Below, piece by piece: positions 29,868-32,535 of a stretch of DNA of 32,535 bases. The stretch comes from a virus: positions 1 to 32,535 of IMG/VR virus record IMGVR_UViG_3300037882_001201; one strand, written 5' to 3'. How positions within the stretch are numbered: the first letter of the stretch is position 1; each line of letters starts with the position of its first letter. Position numbers and translations under genes: made by a program. The notes below the pieces were generated by a model. The model was given only the letters and a program-made list of their open reading frames with translations, searched no databases and was not told the origin of the DNA.

Positions 29868-30161
29868 ATGAATTTAGCAATGTCAGAAAATCCAATAACA
29901 GAATACTACAAAGGAATGCCTTGTATGCTTGGTGAAGCGGTTGGAAAGATTGTAGATGAAAGCGAAGATGGTTCTTGGGGCGAAATAAATGGTGTCAAAA
30001 TGTATTCAATACCATTATTTGCAACACCTCACGGAACTATTATTAAAACAGGTGTAATGAAACTTTCTAAAATCACAGATGAAGGTTTGCAAAAATTGTC
30101 AGAATATGAAAAACAAGTCATTGATAAAGGCGATGAACTTTATGGTGGTCGTTTAGCCTGA
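29868..30161 (+). CDS. cassette 2 protein, 97 aa
   Basis: Start at ATG 29868, preceded by an A-rich stretch. The frame is open from 29799, but that upstream part lies in the attC-like element and is not protein-like. Product MNLAMSENPITEYYKGMPCMLGEAVGKIVDESEDGSWGEINGVKMYSIPLFATPHGTIIKTGVMKLSKI... is mixed, with no known motif. It ends at the inner core of the next attC-like element (the TGA stop is followed directly by CCGATAAC). Confidence 0.6.
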   Translation: MNLAMSENPITEYYKGMPCMLGEAVGKIVDESEDGSWGEINGVKMYSIPLFATPHGTIIKTGVMKLSKITDEGLQKLSEYEKQVIDKGDELYGGRLA

Positions 30162-30240
30162 CCGATAACGTTTTCGGGCTTTGCGAAGTACCGCCTTGCA
30201 CAATGTTGAAATTTAGTATAAAGGCTTGTGGCGGTATTAA
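30162..30240 (+). repeat. attC-like element B (3' arm incomplete)
   Basis: CCGATAAC (30162-30169), then GTTTTCGGGCTTTGCGAAG and TACCGC (30189-30194), which pairs with GCGGTA (30231-30236). CACAA (30199-30203) pairs with TTGTG (30226-30230) around a four-base bulge. The outer 3' arm that should match TTTTCGGGCTTTGCG is missing, and the HNH promoter begins instead. It appears truncated or degenerate. Confidence 0.5.
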
Positions 30241-30248
30241 AAAATAAA

Positions 30249-30292
30249 ATTGGTTTGTTAAATAATTTTTTGTATCTTTGTACCAAACCAAT
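30249..30292 (+). promoter_or_regulatory. promoter of the HNH cassette inside an inverted repeat
   Basis: TATCTTTG (30273-30280) is a perfect TAnnTTTG box, with TTG at 30250-30252 twenty nt upstream. The promoter is bracketed by ATTGGTTTG (30249-30257) and CAAACCAAT (30284-30292), exact reverse complements. The gene starts at 30301. Such an arrangement can be an operator or a hairpin at the 5' end of the transcript. Confidence 0.6.
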
Positions 30293-30300
30293 GTAAGAAT

Positions 30301-30753
30301 ATGGATACTAAAGTTTGTTGTAGATGTAAAATAGAAAAACCAAGAACAGATTTTTACCAAAGTAAAGGTAAAACATCTGGAGCTTGTAAAGTTTGTAAAG
30401 CTGAAATGTATAAAGATTGGGAGAAACGAAATCCTGAAAAAAGGAAAAAATTACACCAAGATTTTTATGCAAAGAAAAAAGAAAGAATGCGTTGGTATTG
30501 GATAGAGTCAAAGTATGGAATGACAAAAGAAAAATATCACGAACTTTTAGAAGAACAAAATAATGGGTGTAGAATATGTGGATCAACAGAAGCAAAACAT
30601 AGGAGTTCTAATAATTTATTAGTCGACCATTGCCACGTTACGGGAAAATATAGAGGGTTGCTTTGTAATAGGTGTAATACTTCTTTAGGATTTGTAAATG
30701 ATGATATTGAGCTATTAGAAAAAATGGTTAATTATCTCAAAGAATATAAGTAA
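30301..30753 (+). CDS. HNH endonuclease (recombination endonuclease VII-like)
   Basis: A 150-residue nuclease. The first 40 residues hold two Cys pairs (CCRCKIEKPRTDF ... GACKVCKAEM), a small zinc ribbon. Residues ~95-135 are the endonuclease VII core: 'GCRICGSTEAKHRSSNNLLVDHCHVTGKYRGLLCNRCNTSLG', with zinc-binding C-x2-C pairs and the catalytic-site pattern 'D-H-C-H-x-T-G-x-x-R-G-L-L-C-x-x-C-N'. Related enzymes resolve branched DNA (T4 gp49) or act as homing-type nucleases. As a cassette with its own promoter it may be independently mobile. Confidence 0.9.
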   Translation: MDTKVCCRCKIEKPRTDFYQSKGKTSGACKVCKAEMYKDWEKRNPEKRKKLHQDFYAKKKERMRWYWIESKYGMTKEKYHELLEEQNNGCRICGSTEAKHRSSNNLLVDHCHVTGKYRGLLCNRCNTSLGFVNDDIELLEKMVNYLKEYK

Positions 30754-30754
30754 T

Positions 30755-30784
30755 AACAGGTTTGCCAAACCACTGTTATAAGCC
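30755..30784 (+). repeat. attC-like element C (very short)
   Basis: AACAGGTTT (30755-30763) pairs with AAAC..CTGTT (30767-30777), leaving a two-base bulge (30771-30772) and a 3-nt loop. GTTATAAGCC (30775-30784) closes it and begins the next cassette. At about 30 nt it is much shorter than classical attC sites and could be a minimal or deleted form. Confidence 0.5.
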
Positions 30785-30825
30785 GTTTTTATTCGTGTTT
30801 GGCTTAACAATTTAATTTAAAAACA

Positions 30826-31134
30826 ATGTCAGTATCATTAAACGTAACAGCTTATTCAAGCACAGAAAGTAAAGAATTTCAGAAACACTTTAATGCAGTT
30901 AAATTCTGTATTGAAAACGGTTTATCATTCCCAAAAGAAACAAGTGAGTTTTTTAAAGGTAAACTCGGTGGTGATGATTTGGAAGATATAAAAACCGACT
31001 GCATCATTGAGTATATTCAAAATGGCGTTGAAGTAGATTTAAAAACGACAGGCGACCAATGGGGAAATGAAATCAGAATTAAAGTTTCTGAAATTCCGTC
31101 AGAGGCAGATTTGATAATTGTGAAGCTGTCCTAA
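30826..31134 (+). CDS. cassette 4 protein, 102 aa
   Basis: MSVSLNVTAYSSTESKEFQKHFNAVKFCIENGLSFPKETSEFFKGKLGGDDLEDIKTDCIIEYIQNGVEVDLKTTGDQWGNEIRIKVSEIP... No known family. It is acidic, and the C-terminal half has alternating beta strands. Its leader contains GTTATAAGCC (the left core of the cassette). The gene ends 3 nt before the R'' of element D. Confidence 0.6.
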   Translation: MSVSLNVTAYSSTESKEFQKHFNAVKFCIENGLSFPKETSEFFKGKLGGDDLEDIKTDCIIEYIQNGVEVDLKTTGDQWGNEIRIKVSEIPSEADLIIVKLS

Positions 31135-31137
31135 AAT

Positions 31138-31275
31138 GGCTCATAACGGTTTGCAGATTGCCGAAGGTGGTGAAATCGAAGCACTAAACTTGATATAAAA
31201 ACGAATGTTAAACCGAAGCACAACAGTTGATATTAGCACTAAATCGCCACTTTTGGCAATGTGCTGTTATAAGCC
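31138..31275 (+). repeat. attC-like element D
   Basis: R''-like GGCTCATAAC (31138-31147). ATTGCCGAAGGTGG (31157-31170) pairs with CCACTTTTGGCAAT (31247-31260) through G·T wobbles, extended after a symmetric mismatch by GCA/TGC. The distal core GTTATAAGCC (31266-31275) begins the next cassette. R'' differs from the complement of the left tail of the same cassette (GTTATAAGCC, 30775-30784) at a single base. Confidence 0.7.
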
Positions 31276-31300
31276 GTTTTCTTCACAAATCTTAATTAAA

Positions 31301-31621
31301 ATGGAAGTATTAATAAAAGAAGGTGATTATGTAAATTACCTTATCGAATTTGAAGAAGGAGATTTTGAGGCATCAGCAACCTTTAATGTTTTTGAAGTTA
31401 CTTCTTGGAATGCAGACAATCACGAAGTATCAGATACAGAACACTACTTGAAAGGGTGGATAAAATGGGATGGTTGTAGTCATATTTGGTTTGGTGATGA
31501 AAACGGGTATTTGCACTTGTGTGGCAAAACTTATTTTGAAAGGCATAAACAAGTAATGGATGCTATATGGGATGTTTGTTCAAAAAAAATAAAAGGTTGG
31601 GACAACGATGTCGCTTCTTAA
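31301..31621 (+). CDS. cassette 5 protein, 106 aa
   Basis: Start at ATG 31301; the frame runs open from 31205, but that part is the attC-like element. Product MEVLIKEGDYVNYLIEFEEGDFEASATFNVFEVTSWNADNHEVSDTEHYLKGWIKWDGCSHIWFGDENGYLHLCGKTYFERHKQVMDAIW... looks like a beta domain with a Trp/His/Cys-rich middle. 'YLKGWIKWDGCSHIWFGDENGYLHLCG' is its best-defined piece and recalls small proteins I have seen in Bacteroidota accessory genes; the function is unknown. Its attC-like element starts 3 nt after the stop. Confidence 0.6.
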   Translation: MEVLIKEGDYVNYLIEFEEGDFEASATFNVFEVTSWNADNHEVSDTEHYLKGWIKWDGCSHIWFGDENGYLHLCGKTYFERHKQVMDAIWDVCSKKIKGWDNDVAS

Positions 31622-31624
31622 AAT

Positions 31625-31730
31625 GGCTTATAACGGTTTGGGGCTTTGCGTTCGTTTTTTGCCTACTCGAATGTTCAAAGTTAGCACAAATGTTAAAGGC
31701 AAAAAATGACGCAAAACCCGTGTTATAACC
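31625..31730 (+). repeat. attC-like element E
   Basis: R''-like GGCTTATAAC (31625-31634), the exact complement of the cassette's left tail GTTATAAGCC (31266-31275). GGGGCTTTGCGTTCGTTTTTTGCC (31640-31663) pairs with GGCAAAAAATGACGCAAAACCC (31698-31719), one arm carrying an unpaired base. The distal core GTTATAACC is at 31722-31730. This is the best-formed copy, about 106 nt long. Confidence 0.75.
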
Positions 31731-31826
31731 AGTAGGGATTTTTAGCACAAATGTTCATTCGGAGAACGAAACAAAAAATTAAAACAAAAAAAAGCGTAGG
31801 CAAATAATCAATTAAATAATAAAAAA

Positions 31827-32535
31827 ATGAAAAAGTATTCAAGTATCGAACAGTTCAGAAACGTAATCAGAGAAGTAAAAGCAAGACACGATTACAAAGG
31901 AAAAGACGAAGAAGGTAAAGCGATTTACAGACACACGGAAAATTACCCAACTTTAAAATTTAAAGGCACAGTAAAACTTCACGGAACTAATGCTGGCATT
32001 GTAAAATATTCAGATGGTAGAGTAGAATTTCAAAGTAGGGAAAGGGTATTATCTTTAGAAGAAGACAATGCTAATTTTATGGCTGAAATGATGAAAATTG
32101 ATTTATCATTTTTGTTTAGCAATATTCAGTTTGATGATTATTGTGCTATTTATGGTGAGTGGTGCGGTGGCAATATTCAAAAAGGCGTTGCAATAAACGG
32201 ATTACCAAAGATGTTTGTAATTTTTGGAATTAAAGCTGATGACAACTGGCTTGATTTACCACTGTATTTACACAACAACCAAAACAATATTTACAATGTA
32301 AATCAATTTGAAACTTATGAAATTGATATTGACTTTAATAAGCCAGAATTCGTGCAAAATAAAATAATTGAAATGACTATTGCAGTTGAAGAATGTTGTC
32401 CTATTGGAAAGTTTTTTGGCAAAGAAGGTGTTGGAGAAGGAATTGTATTTACTTGTACAAATGACCAAGATTTAAAGTTTAAATCAAAAGGTGAAAAACA
32501 TTCGGTTACTAAAGTAAAAAAACTTAACCCGATAG
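31827..32535 (+). CDS. RNA ligase, Rnl2-like (3' end outside the window)
   Basis: The frame is open to the end of the window (236 codons). Motif I is 'KFKGTVKLHGTNAGI', with Lys50 of KLHGTN as the adenylated residue. 'YGEWCGGNIQKGVAI' is the motif III-type block. 'GEGIVFTC' is motif IV, and 'LKFKSKGEKHS' contains the motif V lysines. This order marks the nucleotidyltransferase core of the Rnl2-like RNA ligase family, which repairs nicked RNA; phages use such ligases to undo host tRNA cleavage. ATG 31827 follows an A-rich leader. Its own attC should lie beyond 32535 and is predicted to carry CTGGTTATAAC. Confidence 0.88.
   Translation, partial: MKKYSSIEQFRNVIREVKARHDYKGKDEEGKAIYRHTENYPTLKFKGTVKLHGTNAGIVKYSDGRVEFQSRERVLSLEEDNANFMAEMMKIDLSFLFSNIQFDDYCAIYGEWCGGNIQKGVAINGLPKMFVIFGIKADDNWLDLPLYLHNNQNNIYNVNQFETYEIDIDFNKPEFVQNKIIEMTIAVEECCPIGKFFGKEGVGEGIVFTCTNDQDLKFKSKGEKHSVTKVKKLNPI

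Larger units (their letters stand above)
29176..32535 (+). mobile_element. integron-like gene cassette array (CALIN-like), runs off the window
   Basis: Six single-gene units lie in tandem; five complete ones end in an inverted-repeat element with attC-like organisation. Inner-core sequences (GCTTGTAAC, CCGATAAC, AATAAC, GGCTCATAAC, GGCTTATAAC) sit just after the ORF stop, and GTTA-type sequences (GTTATAAGCC twice, GTTATAACC) close the element where the next cassette begins. Imperfect palindromic arms carry bulges and mismatches as in attC sites. In cassettes 1 and 5 the R'' sequence is exactly complementary to the same cassette's left tail. No intI-like integrase is present. Boundaries are sharp at the left (29176) and unknown at the right. 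Confidence 0.7.

Noticed and set aside
31205-31300. Upstream extension of the cassette 5 ORF (start at 31205)
   Set aside because: It is encoded by the loop and arm of attC-like element D; ATG 31301 follows the core site and an A-rich leader.
29687-31730. Reading the cassette hairpins as ordinary terminators
   Set aside because: The long imperfect arms, large loops, lack of a T run directly after the stems, and end-to-end complementarity within cassettes fit attC sites better.
1-32535. CRISPR arrays, tRNA genes, insertion sequences, phage integrase
   Set aside because: I saw no regularly spaced direct repeats, cloverleaf-type sequences, transposase or tyrosine/serine recombinase motifs on either strand.

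Overview
The window looks like part of the genome of a tailed, siphovirus-like phage (or prophage) of a Bacteroidota host, probably a flavobacterium-like organism. The DNA is AT-rich, every convincing gene is on the + strand, and genes overlap or abut. Shine-Dalgarno sequences are largely absent. Several starts are preceded by the Bacteroidota promoter box TAnnTTTG, and the structural proteins have the character of Bacteroidota phage families. No host housekeeping gene, tRNA, rRNA, CRISPR array or phage integrase is visible.

Layout. (1) 1-1127: the tail end of a DNA methyltransferase, two small proteins and a sigma-factor-like protein. (2) 1124-6567: a translationally coupled operon of six glycosyltransferase-like proteins and two methyltransferases (FkbM-like and TylF-like), starting inside the stop codon of the sigma-like gene. 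(3) 6584-7364: small accessory genes, including a zinc-ribbon protein and a lipoprotein. (4) 7364-16000: terminase small and large subunits, tail assembly chaperones joined by a probable -1 frameshift, tail completion and tail-tip proteins, and the tape measure. (5) 16035-24967: XkdF-like prohead protease, scaffold candidate, major capsid protein, tail tube, portal, connectors and tail fibre. Four copies of an unusual motif, TTAGCCA followed 11-15 nt later by a TA tract, sit just before genes in parts 4 and 5, and two rho-independent terminators lie here. (6) 24969-26570: lysis cassette with two small membrane proteins, an M15 endolysin with an EF-hand-like loop, and a probable unimolecular spanin. 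(7) 26678-29189: small early-type genes, an ERF-family annealing protein, and a structured non-coding stretch at 26881-27026.

(8) 29176 to the end is the most unusual part. It is a run of single-gene cassettes, each followed by an imperfect inverted repeat resembling an integron attC site. The tail at the start of a cassette is complementary to the inner-core sequence at the end of the same cassette (exactly in two cases), which is what integron cassette circularisation produces. The cassettes carry two proteins with phage-type chemistry (endonuclease VII-like HNH nuclease, Rnl2-like RNA ligase) and three of unknown function. No integron integrase is visible, so this resembles a CALIN (an attC cluster lacking an integrase) embedded in a phage genome.

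Working model (inference): the sigma-like protein may direct late transcription from the TTAGCCA/TA-tract sites. The glycan operon may decorate the virion, the phage DNA or the host surface. The cassette array may be a swappable accessory locus next to the recombination genes.
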